Assembly (NCBI GenBank): GCA_022824305.1
Contig: JAJEAD010000063.1
Span: 47,941 to 111,940, forward strand
DNA from: Gammaproteobacteria bacterium
GTDB taxonomy: Bacteria; Pseudomonadota; Gammaproteobacteria; HK1
DNA length: 64,000 nt
Direction of reading: 5' to 3'
Part shown: piece by piece, positions 1 to 9,163 of the stretch
Numbering within the stretch: position 1 is the stretch's first letter
Layout: each line of letters starts with the position of its first letter
Program-made: the position numbers and the translations under genes
Notes under the pieces: model-generated
Told to the model about the DNA's origin: nothing
The model's input: the letters and a program-made list of their open reading frames with translations, nothing else
The model's database searches: none

Positions 1-121
1 CGCTCGCACCCGAAGGGGACATCAGCACGACCTTGTAGCCGCGCTCGGCCAGGCCCCGGGCGCAGGCGGCGCCGATGCCCTGCCCCGCGGCGGTGACGAT
101 CGCTACCTTGGGCTCACTCAT
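1..121 (-). CDS. Short-chain dehydrogenase/reductase, N-terminal part (runs off the window)
   Basis: The frame starts at an ATG (119-121) and reads leftwards off the window edge, so only about 40 residues are visible. They contain a Rossmann nucleotide-binding turn of the TxxxGxGIG kind (TAAGQGIG) followed by an alternating helix/strand pattern typical of NAD(P)-dependent SDR enzymes. The catalytic Ser-Tyr-Lys part lies outside the window. It follows the CoA-ligase gene on the same strand by 16 bases, so the two are probably co-transcribed. The substrate cannot be told from this fragment. Confidence 0.75.
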   Translation of the reverse strand, partial: MSEPKVAIVTAAGQGIGAACARGLAERGYKVVLMSPSGAS

Positions 122-137
122 TCGCCGGGCTCCCGTG

Positions 138-1469
138 TCAACGGCGACGCTCGTCGATCCATCGGCGCGCCTTGTACTCACTGTGCCGCAAGGTGCCGGG
201 CGCCACCACCTCGACCCGGAAGCGGATGCCGATCCGCTCGCGCAGGCTCGCGGAGACCCGCGGCGGGAGGGCGTCTCCTCGCACGCCGCTCTTCGGCATG
301 AGTTTCACGGTGGCGACGTCGGCCTCCGTCGCGTCCGAAGTGAGCACGACCTGGTACTCGTCGACCTCGTCCACCGCGAAGATCACGTCGTCCACCGCCT
401 GGGGCCAGATGTTGACGCCCTTGACCTTCTTCATGTCGTCGAGCCGGCCGATGGAGCACATCTCCAGCCCGGTGAAGGGCCTGCCGCAGCGGCAGGAGCC
501 GGGCTCGTGCCATATCGCGCGATCCCGCAAGCGTATCCGAATGGCCGGGGTATCGGTGCGGTACAGGCTGGTGAACACGATCTCTCCCTCCTCGCCGTGG
601 CGCACGTGGCGGCCGGTCTCAGGCTCGATCACCTCGACGAGATGGTAGGGATCGATGTTGTGCACCGTGCCCGGCCGCTCGCGGGTGCCGATGCCGTACT
701 CGCAGGCGAAGGCGTGGTCGTTCCCGGACTGGGTGGAGCCGTAGCGGTCGAACACCGGCGCATCCCAGGCCGCCTCCAGACGCCGGAACCAGGAGAAGCC
801 GGCATGCTCGCCGCCCGCGAGCAGCGCCCGGATCCCGGGCGAGGGCGGCCGCTCCTCGCTGACGGCGGCGAGATGCGCGAAGTAGGAGGTGGTGCCGAAC
901 AACGCCGCGGGTCGAAAGCGGCGCAGCAGGTCGAGCTTCCGGCGGACGTCGTAGTTTCCGACCGCGGACACCGTCAGACCGGCGCCGAGCGCGCCGTGGT
1001 ACTCGCACCGGCCTCCCGAGGTCATGGTAATCGGCATGGTGAGGAACACCGTGTCGCCGCGCGCGAGGCCGGCCCAGCGCAGACCGTAGGCGTACACCCG
1101 CTGGGTGACCTCGAACTCCGCCGCGGTCTGGGCATGGAGCTCCTGGCCCTGGCCGGAGGTGCCGCTCGTGCTGCAGATTATCAGCGGCTCGCCGAGCGAC
1201 AGGGCGTGCTCGAGGCGACGGCCGTAGGGCGGATGCGCCTGCTGGTCCTCCATGAAGTGGCGCTTCTCCACGGTGGGAATGCGGGCCGCGAACTCCTCGA
1301 GGCTCCCGATCCCGCACCCGTCGGCCCCCGCCGCCTTCCAGTGATCGCGGTAGAAGGCGTTGACCGACCGGGTCTTCTCGAGAAGGGTCTCGAGGCGCTG
1401 AAGCTGCAGCGCCCGAATGGTCTCGGGGCTGGCGCGCTCGAGTTCGGGATCGAGGTAGCGCGGCTCCAT
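138..1469 (-). CDS. Phenylacetate-CoA ligase-like AMP-forming acyl-CoA ligase (PaaK family)
   Basis: A 443-residue adenylate-forming enzyme of the PaaK type, expected to activate an aromatic or other organic acid with ATP and CoA in the cytoplasm. The phosphate-binding loop CSTSGTSG lies at about residues 99-106, and the C-terminal part carries the KVKGVNIWPQ-like segment seen in PaaK proteins. Length matches the family (about 430-450). I start at the ATG at 1467-1469; the frame remains open further upstream but runs into the divergent SDR gene. It probably forms an operon with the downstream SDR fragment, and it is divergent from a second SDR and a CoA-transferase, which suggests a small acyl-CoA degradation locus. 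The acid is unknown. Confidence 0.8.
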   Translation of the reverse strand: MEPRYLDPELERASPETIRALQLQRLETLLEKTRSVNAFYRDHWKAAGADGCGIGSLEEFAARIPTVEKRHFMEDQQAHPPYGRRLEHALSLGEPLIICSTSGTSGQGQELHAQTAAEFEVTQRVYAYGLRWAGLARGDTVFLTMPITMTSGGRCEYHGALGAGLTVSAVGNYDVRRKLDLLRRFRPAALFGTTSYFAHLAAVSEERPPSPGIRALLAGGEHAGFSWFRRLEAAWDAPVFDRYGSTQSGNDHAFACEYGIGTRERPGTVHNIDPYHLVEVIEPETGRHVRHGEEGEIVFTSLYRTDTPAIRIRLRDRAIWHEPGSCRCGRPFTGLEMCSIGRLDDMKKVKGVNIWPQAVDDVIFAVDEVDEYQVVLTSDATEADVATVKLMPKSGVRGDALPPRVSASLRERIGIRFRVEVVAPGTLRHSEYKARRWIDERRR

Positions 1470-1539
1470 GCAACCCACCCTTTGAGGAGCCCGCATCATA
1501 TACTGTCCCGCCTTAAGTGGCTCTGCGGGCAGGAGAAAA

Positions 1540-2283
1540 ATGGCAAGGGGAAGGATCGCGCTGGTGACCGGGGCGGCGGGCGGCATCGGCCGGGCGGTGG
1601 TTGCGCGCCTGGTCGCGGACGGGTTTCGGGTCGCCGCCGTCGACATCGACGAGGCGCGCATGACGGAGCTCACCGGCGCGGTGCGTGACGGGGTCACGCC
1701 CTTCGTCTGCGATCAGACCGACGAGGCGGCAATCGGCGCGGTGGTGGAGCGGGTGGAAACGGAGCTCGGTCCCGTTCACGCGCTGGTCAACACCATAGGC
1801 TGGGTCGGCACCACGCGCTTCATCGAGGAGGACTCCGATTACTGGCGGAAGATCATCGCCGTCAACCTGGAGTCGATCCTCTACGTCACCCACCCGGTGC
1901 TGGAGCGCATGATCGAGCGCAAGGCGGGGACGGTGTGCAACTTCTCGTCCGACGCGGGCCGAATCGGCACGAGCTGCGAGGTGGTCTACTCGGCCTGCAA
2001 GGCAGGGGTGATCGCGCTCTGCAAGAGCCTCGCGCGCGAGAACGCACGCTACGGGATCAACTTCAACGTCGTCTCGCCCGGCCCCACCGACACGCCGCTG
2101 CTCAAGGAAGAGATCGAGCAGAACCCCGAGCTCATCCAGCGCATGACCCGGCTCATTCCCTTCCGTCGCGTCGCCCAACCCGAAGACCAGGCGGCCGCGG
2201 TCAGCTTTCTCGTCTCCGACGACGCCTCCTACATCACCGGTCAGGTCATCAGCGTCAGCGGCGGATTGACCATGGTCGACTGA
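1540..2283 (+). CDS. SDR family oxidoreductase, 2-hydroxyacyl-CoA dehydrogenase (BadH)-like
   Basis: A 247-residue classical short-chain dehydrogenase. The cofactor loop TGAAGGIG is near residues 10-17, the catalytic serine is at about 136-137, and the YxxxK pair is Y150/K154 (YSACK). The C-terminus ends in the usual ITGQVISVSGG motif. Its length and sequence style recall 2-hydroxycyclohexanecarboxyl-CoA dehydrogenase (BadH), a cytoplasmic NAD-dependent enzyme acting on a CoA thioester. That fits the CoA-ligase on one side and the CoA-transferase 13 bases downstream, but the exact substrate is inferred. A purine-rich ribosome site (ggagaaaa) directly precedes the ATG. Confidence 0.85.
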   Translation: MARGRIALVTGAAGGIGRAVVARLVADGFRVAAVDIDEARMTELTGAVRDGVTPFVCDQTDEAAIGAVVERVETELGPVHALVNTIGWVGTTRFIEEDSDYWRKIIAVNLESILYVTHPVLERMIERKAGTVCNFSSDAGRIGTSCEVVYSACKAGVIALCKSLARENARYGINFNVVSPGPTDTPLLKEEIEQNPELIQRMTRLIPFRRVAQPEDQAAAVSFLVSDDASYITGQVISVSGGLTMVD

Positions 2284-2296
2284 GCACCGGCTAAGC

Positions 2297-3424
2297 ATGG
2301 GCAAGCTTCTCGAAGGACTTCGGGTCGTGGACTTCAGCCAGTACATACCCGGCCCTTACGCCACCTGGCTGCTTGCCCAGATGGGGGCCGAGGTGGTGAA
2401 GGTCGAACGTCCGGGGGGCGAGGCCATGCGCTCGGTAGGCCCCCGGGACTCCGATGGCGTCTCGGCCTTCTACAAGACCGTGAACAGCGACAAGTCCATC
2501 GTCGAGCTCGATCTCAAGGCGCCCCGGGATCGCGAGGTCTTCGCCGCCCTGCTGGAACACGCCGACGTGCTGGTCGAATCGTTCCGCCCGGGGGTGATCG
2601 AGCGCCTCGGATTCGGGCCGGAGGAACTCCGGCAGCGCTGTCCGCGCCTGATCGTCTGCTCGATCTCGGGCTACGGCCAGAACGGCCCCTATCGCCTGCG
2701 CCCCGGACACGACATCAACTACCTGGCCTTCTCGGGACTGCTGGCCGGGACCGGCACGAGGGAGGCGCCGGTTGCGCCCTCGCCGCCGGTATCGGACTAC
2801 GCGAGCGCCCTGCAGGCGGCGGCCACCGTGCTCGGAGCGGTGGTCTCGCGTCACCGGACGGGGCGGGGAGCCTGGCTCGACGTCGGCATGGCCGACACCG
2901 TGCTCGCCTGGCAGAGCACCGCGCTCTCGAACCTCAGCCGCACCGGCTATCCGCTCACGCGCGGCGAGGGGGTCGAGACCGGCGCCAGGGCGGACTACCG
3001 GGTCTACGCGACCGCGGACGGGCGCTTCGTGACCCTGGGGGCGCAGGAGTCCCATTTCTGGGAGAACTTCTGCCGCGCCGTCCGTCGACCGCAATGGATC
3101 GAGAGGCACGAGGACCCCATGCCGCAGAGCGATCTCATCGCCGAGGTGGCGGCACTCTTCGCCGGCCGTTCCCTCTCGCACTGGCGCCGGCTGCTCGACG
3201 ATGCGGACTGCTGTTTCGAGCCCGTCCTGGAGTACGGCGAGCTGCCGAATCATCCCCAGGTCGACGCCCGTCGAATGGTCCGCCGCGAGGAATGGCCGGA
3301 TCCCCTGGTGCAGACTGCCTTTCCCGCCTGGATCGACGGTGAGGCGCCCGCGCCCTCGAAGCCGCCGCGCTACGCCTCCGGGCTCGAGATTGCGGAGAAG
3401 TGGAAGGCGGCGGCGCATGCCTGA
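2297..3424 (+). CDS. CaiB/BaiF family (class III) CoA-transferase
   Basis: A 375-residue class III CoA-transferase that moves CoA between carboxylic acids in the cytoplasm. The N-terminus has the family pattern LRVVDFSQYIPGPYA, and the conserved aspartate that forms the mixed anhydride is D139 in GHDINY. Further family signatures are VESFRPG and CSISGYGQNGPY. It follows the SDR by 13 bases and is presumably co-transcribed with it. Together with the PaaK-like ligase it points to degradation of a carboxylic acid through CoA thioesters. The acyl donor and acceptor cannot be read from sequence. Confidence 0.88.
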   Translation: MGKLLEGLRVVDFSQYIPGPYATWLLAQMGAEVVKVERPGGEAMRSVGPRDSDGVSAFYKTVNSDKSIVELDLKAPRDREVFAALLEHADVLVESFRPGVIERLGFGPEELRQRCPRLIVCSISGYGQNGPYRLRPGHDINYLAFSGLLAGTGTREAPVAPSPPVSDYASALQAAATVLGAVVSRHRTGRGAWLDVGMADTVLAWQSTALSNLSRTGYPLTRGEGVETGARADYRVYATADGRFVTLGAQESHFWENFCRAVRRPQWIERHEDPMPQSDLIAEVAALFAGRSLSHWRRLLDDADCCFEPVLEYGELPNHPQVDARRMVRREEWPDPLVQTAFPAWIDGEAPAPSKPPRYASGLEIAEKWKAAAHA

Positions 3425-3508
3425 CGCTGCCGCCAAGCGCCGGTTGGCCGGGGCGCCTGCCCCGGTCTACATTGAACTCCCGCACCAGGAACTCACGAGG
3501 GGGCACGC

Positions 3509-4492
3509 GTGTCCGACCATTACCTGACCCGTTCGCCCGTGACCGGACAGGAGTACGTCCCCATGCGTGCTCCCCGGTTCGCGGAGATCCCCACCTTCAT
3601 GCGCGCTCCGCTGGCCGAGAGCCTAGAAGGGCTCGACATTGCGATGGTCGGCGTGCCCTTCGACGGCGGTGTCAGCAACCGCACCGGGGCGCGGCACGGG
3701 CCGCGCGAGATCCGCAACATGTCGAGCCTGATGCGCCCCATCCACCACGTGTCGCGGGTCAATCCCTACGAGCTCTGCACCGTCGCCGACGTCGGCGACG
3801 TGCACTTCAGCACCCTCTACGAGGCGGCGAAGGCGGTCGGCGACATCGAGACATTCTTCGGCAAGCTCCACGAGGCCGGGGTGGCGCCGCTCAGCGCGGG
3901 CGGCGACCACGCGATCACCTACCCCATCTTTCGCGCCATCGCCCGGGAGCGGCCGGTGGGCATGGTGCACATCGACGCCCACACCGACACCTGGGACGAG
4001 TACTTCGGCGCGAAGTTCCATCACGGCTCGCCCTTCCGCCTCGCCACGGAGGAGGGGCTGCTCGACCCGAAGCGCACCATACAGATCGGGATACGCGGTG
4101 CGCAGTTGTCCACCGAGCCCTGGGACTACTCCCTCGAGAAGGGCATGCGCGTGGTGTTCATGGACGAGTTCGCGCGCGCGGGCGTGGACGCCATCGTCGA
4201 AGAAGCGCGTACCGTGGTGGGCGGCGGCCCCACCTACATCTCCTTCGACGTGGACGGCCTCGATCCGGTCTACGCTCCGGGCACCGGCACTCCGGAGGTC
4301 GGCGGCCTCACCACCCTGGAGGCGCAGACGCTGCTGCGGGGCCTGCGCGGGCTCGACATCGTCGGCGGGGACGTGGTGGAGGTGGCGCCGCCCTTCGACC
4401 CGAGCGGCAACACCGCCCTGGTGGGGGCCACCATGATGTACGAGATCCTGTGCCTCATGGCCGAGGCCGTGGTCGCCCGCAAGTCGGCGTGA
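3509..4492 (+). CDS. Agmatinase/ureohydrolase family protein
   Basis: A 327-residue arginase-fold hydrolase that would cleave a guanidino compound (agmatine, guanidinobutyrate or guanidinopropionate) to an amine and urea. The binuclear manganese ligands are visible in GGDHA, HIDAHTD and SFDVDGLDP. The long N-terminal segment and a length above 320 residues resemble guanidinobutyrase/agmatinase forms rather than arginase. Translation is taken to start at the GTG at 3509, preceded by a gaggggg ribosome site. It is 84 bases after the CoA-transferase on the same strand. Its urea product could feed the urease at 47.4-49.8 kb. The substrate is unresolved. Confidence 0.87.
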   Translation: MSDHYLTRSPVTGQEYVPMRAPRFAEIPTFMRAPLAESLEGLDIAMVGVPFDGGVSNRTGARHGPREIRNMSSLMRPIHHVSRVNPYELCTVADVGDVHFSTLYEAAKAVGDIETFFGKLHEAGVAPLSAGGDHAITYPIFRAIARERPVGMVHIDAHTDTWDEYFGAKFHHGSPFRLATEEGLLDPKRTIQIGIRGAQLSTEPWDYSLEKGMRVVFMDEFARAGVDAIVEEARTVVGGGPTYISFDVDGLDPVYAPGTGTPEVGGLTTLEAQTLLRGLRGLDIVGGDVVEVAPPFDPSGNTALVGATMMYEILCLMAEAVVARKSA

Positions 4493-4576
4493 GCGACGGC
4501 GGCCCGGGGTCGGGCGGCCCGTCGATGCCGCCCCCCGGACTCTGCTGCCCGCGCCCCCTGACTCTGTTCGCGAGGC

Positions 4577-5599
4577 TCAGCCGCGTGCGTAGCCGAGCAG
4601 GGTGTCGTGGAGCGACTTCGGTATCGTGACCCCCTCCGTCGGGGTCCGGGTCCGGGCGCTGTAGCGCCTCTGTGAAGGCAGCCGGGTGCCCTCCAGCTCG
4701 AGGATGCGGGCGAAGAGCTTCTCCGCGTGCGCGAGCTGGGCGCCGCGGTCGCCGTGGGCGACGCATCGCAGCGGGTCGATCGCGATCATGAAGTGTCCCC
4801 CGAGGCCGCCCACGCTGTCGTCGGGGTCGCGCGCATACTCCTCGAACCCGAAGACCTCGCCGATCAGGGCGCCCGCGAGGAGCTCCACCATGAGGGCGAT
4901 GGAAGAGCCCTTGTATCCGCCGAAGGGGAGCTGCGCGCCGGCGAGCGCGGCGTCGGGGTCGGTCGTCGCATTTCCATCGGAATCGATCGCCCAGCCTTCG
5001 GGCAACGCGCGCCCGTCGCGCTTGTGGATCATGATCTCGCCGCGCGCGCTCACGCTCGAGGACTGATCGAAGACGAGCGGGGGCTGCCCGTCCCGAGGCC
5101 ACGCGAAGGCCATGGGGTTGGTGCCGTAGAGGGGCTTCGTGCCGCCGGCCGGGGCCATGAAGCAGATGGAGCTGGTGAACGCGAAGGCGACGAGGCCGCG
5201 CTCGGCCATCCGCTCCACCTCCGGCCACAGGGCCCCGATGTGAAAGGTGTTCAGGATGGCCTGCGCCGCGATCCCCTGCGCGCTGGCCTTCTCGGTCAGG
5301 GGATCGGCGCCGACCTCGAGCGCGAGGGGGGCGAACCCCCGGCACGAGTCCACCTGCACCACGGCGGGAGCGAGGTCCCGCACCACGGGCACCGCTTTCA
5401 CGTCGACCCTTCCCTTCACGATGGTCCGCACGTAGAAGGGAATGCGAAAGAGTCCGTGCGACTTTGCGCCGTCGCGCTCCGCCCTGCGGATGTTGTCGGC
5501 GATGGCGCGCGCCTGCTCGGCGGACGCGCCGTGGGCGCGGAGCGCCCCGGTCGCCAGGCGGTGCACCTCGTCGAGGTCGAGTCTCACTTCGTCGCTCAT
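4577..5599 (-). CDS. Ldh2/malate-lactate dehydrogenase family, DpkA-like imine reductase
   Basis: A 340-residue NAD(P)-dependent oxidoreductase of the Ldh2/MDG family, which lacks the classical Rossmann fold. Motifs include RDGAKSHGLFRIPFY near residue 43, YGTNPMAFAWP and LPFGGYKGSSIALMVELLAG. They match delta-1-piperideine-2-carboxylate reductase (DpkA) more closely than ureidoglycolate dehydrogenase (AllD), though both belong to the family and the ureide genes nearby keep AllD possible. DpkA reduces the cyclic imines formed from D-lysine or D-proline. The gene converges on the ureohydrolase gene (84-base gap) and ends near a GC-rich stretch with no clear terminator. Confidence 0.8.
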   Translation of the reverse strand: MSDEVRLDLDEVHRLATGALRAHGASAEQARAIADNIRRAERDGAKSHGLFRIPFYVRTIVKGRVDVKAVPVVRDLAPAVVQVDSCRGFAPLALEVGADPLTEKASAQGIAAQAILNTFHIGALWPEVERMAERGLVAFAFTSSICFMAPAGGTKPLYGTNPMAFAWPRDGQPPLVFDQSSSVSARGEIMIHKRDGRALPEGWAIDSDGNATTDPDAALAGAQLPFGGYKGSSIALMVELLAGALIGEVFGFEEYARDPDDSVGGLGGHFMIAIDPLRCVAHGDRGAQLAHAEKLFARILELEGTRLPSQRRYSARTRTPTEGVTIPKSLHDTLLGYARG

Positions 5600-5820
5600 G
5601 TCTTCGTTCTCCCGCTGCTCGCGCCCGCCCCGTCCGCCCGGGCGCAGTGTTTCACTGATGTTCGGCCGCTTCGGGCGCCGGAATGCCGTGCCGGCGCTCG
5701 CCCGGGCGCGATGGACGCTGAAGTCGTGGCCGGCATCAGGGCGAAGTGTCTCGACGGATCACGGCCGGCCGCCGCGCGCAATGGGCGTCCGCCGGCCAGG
5801 GAATCGGCAAGACACCGCAC

Positions 5821-6513
5821 CTACAGGGAGGCGGCGGCATCGCGGTCGGCGAAGACCACCGCCCGGTCCCGGGACACCCGACCCGCCGGTATGCTCGCAT
5901 CGCCGTCGCGAAGGCGGCGCAGCATCTCCGCCTTGCCCGCGCCGGTGAGCAGCCAGAGGACGGTGCGCGCACGGTTCAGCGCCGGATAGGTGAGGGTCAT
6001 CCGCCGGCAGCCCTGGTAGGGCGCCGCGGTCATCGCGACATCGGTGTCGCTGACCTCGAGCACCGCGTCTCCCGGCACCAGCGACGCGGTGTGACCGTCG
6101 CCCCCCATGCCGAGGTGCACGACGTCGAGGGTCGCCGGCCGTCCGGCGCGCGCGGCGAGAAGCGCGGCGTAGGCGCGCGCCGCGGCGTCCAGGTCCGGCG
6201 CCTCCACCGGCATCGCGTGCACCTGGTCGCCCGGGACCGGCACCCGGCAGACGAGGCTCGCTTGGAGGTGGGTGAGGTTGCGTTCCTCGCTGCCCGCGGG
6301 AGCGACCCGCTCGTCCACCTGGAAGAGCTCGACGGCCTCCCAGGGGAGGTCTCCGGAGTCCAGAAACCCGAGCATCCGCCAGGGCGTGGAGCCTCCGCTG
6401 AGGGCGAGCGAGAAGCGCTTCCGGGCCGCGATCGCCGCTCGCGCCTCGTCGACGAGGAAGCGCGCGGCCTCGCGCGCCACCGCCCCGGCGTCGTCCATGA
6501 TCCTGATGTCCAC
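5821..6513 (-). CDS. pgl: 6-phosphogluconolactonase
   Basis: A 230-residue cytoplasmic lactonase that hydrolyses 6-phosphogluconolactone in the oxidative pentose phosphate or Entner-Doudoroff route. Family motifs are LALSGGSTP near the N-terminus, FQVDERVAP and LGMGGDGHTASLVPG. I choose the GTG at 6511-6513 because a ggagggg ribosome site precedes it at proper distance; the ATG five codons later has none. No glucose-6-phosphate dehydrogenase is beside it. Instead it is divergent from the F420 gene fbiC over 121 bases, which raises the possibility of an F420-linked glucose-6-phosphate oxidation. Confidence 0.87.
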   Translation of the reverse strand: MDIRIMDDAGAVAREAARFLVDEARAAIAARKRFSLALSGGSTPWRMLGFLDSGDLPWEAVELFQVDERVAPAGSEERNLTHLQASLVCRVPVPGDQVHAMPVEAPDLDAAARAYAALLAARAGRPATLDVVHLGMGGDGHTASLVPGDAVLEVSDTDVAMTAAPYQGCRRMTLTYPALNRARTVLWLLTGAGKAEMLRRLRDGDASIPAGRVSRDRAVVFADRDAAASL

Positions 6514-6634
6514 CTGCCCCTCCGACGCGCTACGAAATTGCCTTCCGGACGGATATAGTGCTCCACCACTCGGGCGGGGGAACCTATTCTGCCGCAGCCC
6601 GGGAGCATTTTGGGTACCGGGGAAGAGGTCGACA

Positions 6635-9130
6635 ATGCCCGACAGCACCGAGCGCGCACTCGCGCGCGCCGCCGGGGGGGAACGGCTGAGCGATGTCCGC
6701 CTCCTCGACCTCGCGGAGCGGGCCCCGTTGGAGAGCGTGTGCGCCGCGGCGCGGAGCTCTCGCGACCTCGCCCACGCCGGCCGGGTGAGCTACTCCCGCA
6801 AGGTGTTCATTCCCCTTACCCGCCTGTGCCGCGACGTGTGCCACTACTGCACCTTCGCGCAGACCCCGCGCCGCCTCGACGCCCCCTTCCTCCTGCCCGA
6901 GCAGGTGCTGGAGATCGCCGAAGCGGGGGCTGACGCCGGCTGCCACGAAGCGCTCTTCACCCTGGGCGACCGCCCCGAGGACCGCTACCGGGCGGCCCGC
7001 GACGCGCTCTCCGAGCTCGGCCACGACTCCACCCTCTCCTATCTCGAGGCGATGGCCCGCCTGGTGTTCGAACGCACCGGCCTGCTCCCCCACCTCAATC
7101 CCGGGCTGATGAGCGCGGACGAGCTCGGGCGTTTCCGGCGCGTGTCGGTGTCCTCGGGCATCATGCTGGAGTCGGTGTCCGAGCGCCTCTGCGAGAAGGG
7201 CGGCCCCCACTACGGCTCGCCCGACAAGCGGCCCGGACGGCGTCTCGCGACCCTGCACGCCGCGGGCGAGGCGGCGGTGCCCTTCACCACCGGCATCCTC
7301 ATCGGCATCGGGGAAACCAGGCGCGAGCGAGTGGAGTCGCTGCTCGCGCTCCGCGCCGTGCACGAGCGTCACGGGCATATCCAGGAGGTCATCGTCCAGA
7401 ACTTCCGGGCCAAGCCGGACACCCTGATGGCCGAGGCTCCCGAGCCTTCGCTCGGCGAGCACTGCTTCAGCATCGCGATGGCGCGCCTGGTCTTCGGCCC
7501 GCGGATGAACGTGCAGGCGCCCCCCAACCTTCAGCCCGACGCGCTTGCCGCCCTCGTCGATGCCGGGATCAACGACTGGGGCGGCGTGTCCCCGGTCACT
7601 CCCGATCACGTGAACCCGGAGGCGCCCTGGCCCCACCTTCGGGAGCTCGAGCGCGAGACCAACGCCACGGGGCGCGAGCTCGTGCAGCGCCTCGCGGTGT
7701 ATCCGGACTACTGCCGGGACCGGGCGCGCTGGCTGGACCCCGTCTTCCATGCCCCCGTGCTGGACCGCATCGACGCGTCCGGCTTCGTGCGCGACACGCA
7801 GTGGACCGCGGGCGCCGCGAGCATCCCCGCGGACGCGGCGGCGCGGCGCGGCGCCTCCGGCGCGCGGAGCAGCGGAGTCCGGCAAGTCCTGGCCCGGGTC
7901 GCCGGCGGCGAGGCGCTGGACGAGGCGGAGGTGATCCGTCTCTTCGAGGCGCGCGGCCCGGACTTCGCGCAAGTGTGCGAGGCCGCGGACCGGCTGCGCG
8001 CGCGGCGCGCCGGCGACGAGGTCAGCTACGTCGTCACCCGCAACATCAACTACACCAACGTGTGCTACTTCAAGTGCGGGTTCTGCGCCTTCTCCAAGGG
8101 AAAGCTGAGCGAGAATCTCCGCGGGCGGCCCTACGACCTCGCGCACGAGGAGATCGCGAGGCGGAGCGAGGAGGCCTGGGCCCGCGGCGCTACCGAGGTG
8201 TGCATGCAGGGCGGCATCCACCCCGAGTACACGGGCGAGACCTACCTGGAGATATGCCGCACGGTGAAGGCGGCGGCGCCCGGGATCCACGTGCACGCCT
8301 TCTCGCCGCTGGAGGTGTGGCAGGGCGCGGCGACGCTCGGCCTCGACCTCGCGACCTATCTCGACCGCCTCAAGGCGGCGGGGCTCGGCTCCCTGCCCGG
8401 CACCGCGGCGGAGATCCTCGACGACGAGGTTCGCGCGGTGCTGTGCCCGGACAAGATCCGCACCGGACAGTGGCTGGAAGTCATGGAAACGGCGCACCGG
8501 GCCGGACTGCGCTCGACCGCGACCATCATGTTCGGCCACGTCGACAACCCGCGGAGCTGGGCGCGGCACCTGCTGCGGGTGCGCGAAGTGCAGGCGCGCA
8601 CCGGCGGATTCACCGAGTTCGTGCCGCTCGCCTTCGTGCACATGGAAGCCCCCATCTACCTCCGGGGCCGGGCGCGCCGGGGTCCGACCTACCGGGAAGC
8701 GGTGCTCATGCACGCGGTGGCGCGCCTGGTGCTCGATCCCCACATCACGAACATCCAGACCTCCTGGGTCAAGATGGGACCGGACGGCGCGAGGGCCTGC
8801 CTGGAGGCGGGCGCGAACGACCTCGGGGGCACCCTGATGAACGAGAGCATCACCCGCGCCGCGGGGGCTTCCCACGGCGAGGAGATGGCTCCCGAGCGCA
8901 TGGAGGCCCTCATCCGCTCCCTGGGGCGGCGTCCCCGCCAGCGCACCACCCTCTACGCGAGCACGCCGCCGGAGCGCTACCGGGCCTCCTTCGCGGCGCC
9001 CGCGCTCCGGGAGGTGGTGAAGAACCCGGCGCGGCGCTACGAGCGCGGGCGCGTGCGGCGCCCGCTCCTGCGCCCCGGACTCGCTTCCGACGCCCCGATG
9101 GATTCCGCGGCGGGACGCCGGGCGAAGTGA
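6635..9130 (+). CDS. fbiC: FO synthase, fused CofG/CofH (FbiC)
   Basis: An 831-residue double radical-SAM enzyme making 7,8-didemethyl-8-hydroxy-5-deazariboflavin (FO), the deazaflavin chromophore of coenzyme F420, from tyrosine and a ribityl-diaminouracil. The CofG half has its iron-sulfur cluster cysteines at C65-x3-C69-x2-C72, and the CofH half at C477-x3-C481-x2-C484. Fusion of the halves is the FbiC arrangement, common in actinobacteria and found in some proteobacteria. The ATG at 6635 has a ggaagagg ribosome site; the frame stays open upstream but overlaps pgl. It heads an operon with cofE and cofD. Confidence 0.95.
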   Translation: MPDSTERALARAAGGERLSDVRLLDLAERAPLESVCAAARSSRDLAHAGRVSYSRKVFIPLTRLCRDVCHYCTFAQTPRRLDAPFLLPEQVLEIAEAGADAGCHEALFTLGDRPEDRYRAARDALSELGHDSTLSYLEAMARLVFERTGLLPHLNPGLMSADELGRFRRVSVSSGIMLESVSERLCEKGGPHYGSPDKRPGRRLATLHAAGEAAVPFTTGILIGIGETRRERVESLLALRAVHERHGHIQEVIVQNFRAKPDTLMAEAPEPSLGEHCFSIAMARLVFGPRMNVQAPPNLQPDALAALVDAGINDWGGVSPVTPDHVNPEAPWPHLRELERETNATGRELVQRLAVYPDYCRDRARWLDPVFHAPVLDRIDASGFVRDTQWTAGAASIPADAAARRGASGARSSGVRQVLARVAGGEALDEAEVIRLFEARGPDFAQVCEAADRLRARRAGDEVSYVVTRNINYTNVCYFKCGFCAFSKGKLSENLRGRPYDLAHEEIARRSEEAWARGATEVCMQGGIHPEYTGETYLEICRTVKAAAPGIHVHAFSPLEVWQGAATLGLDLATYLDRLKAAGLGSLPGTAAEILDDEVRAVLCPDKIRTGQWLEVMETAHRAGLRSTATIMFGHVDNPRSWARHLLRVREVQARTGGFTEFVPLAFVHMEAPIYLRGRARRGPTYREAVLMHAVARLVLDPHITNIQTSWVKMGPDGARACLEAGANDLGGTLMNESITRAAGASHGEEMAPERMEALIRSLGRRPRQRTTLYASTPPERYRASFAAPALREVVKNPARRYERGRVRRPLLRPGLASDAPMDSAAGRRAK

Positions 9131-9163
9131 AGCGGCCGACCTGCCGGGCCTGACCGGGCGGTC

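Noticed and set aside
4577..5599. Assignment of the Ldh2-family gene as ureidoglycolate dehydrogenase AllD.
   Set aside because: Its motifs around residues 43 and 235 fit DpkA-type imine reductases better, and the ureide cluster starts 9 kb away.
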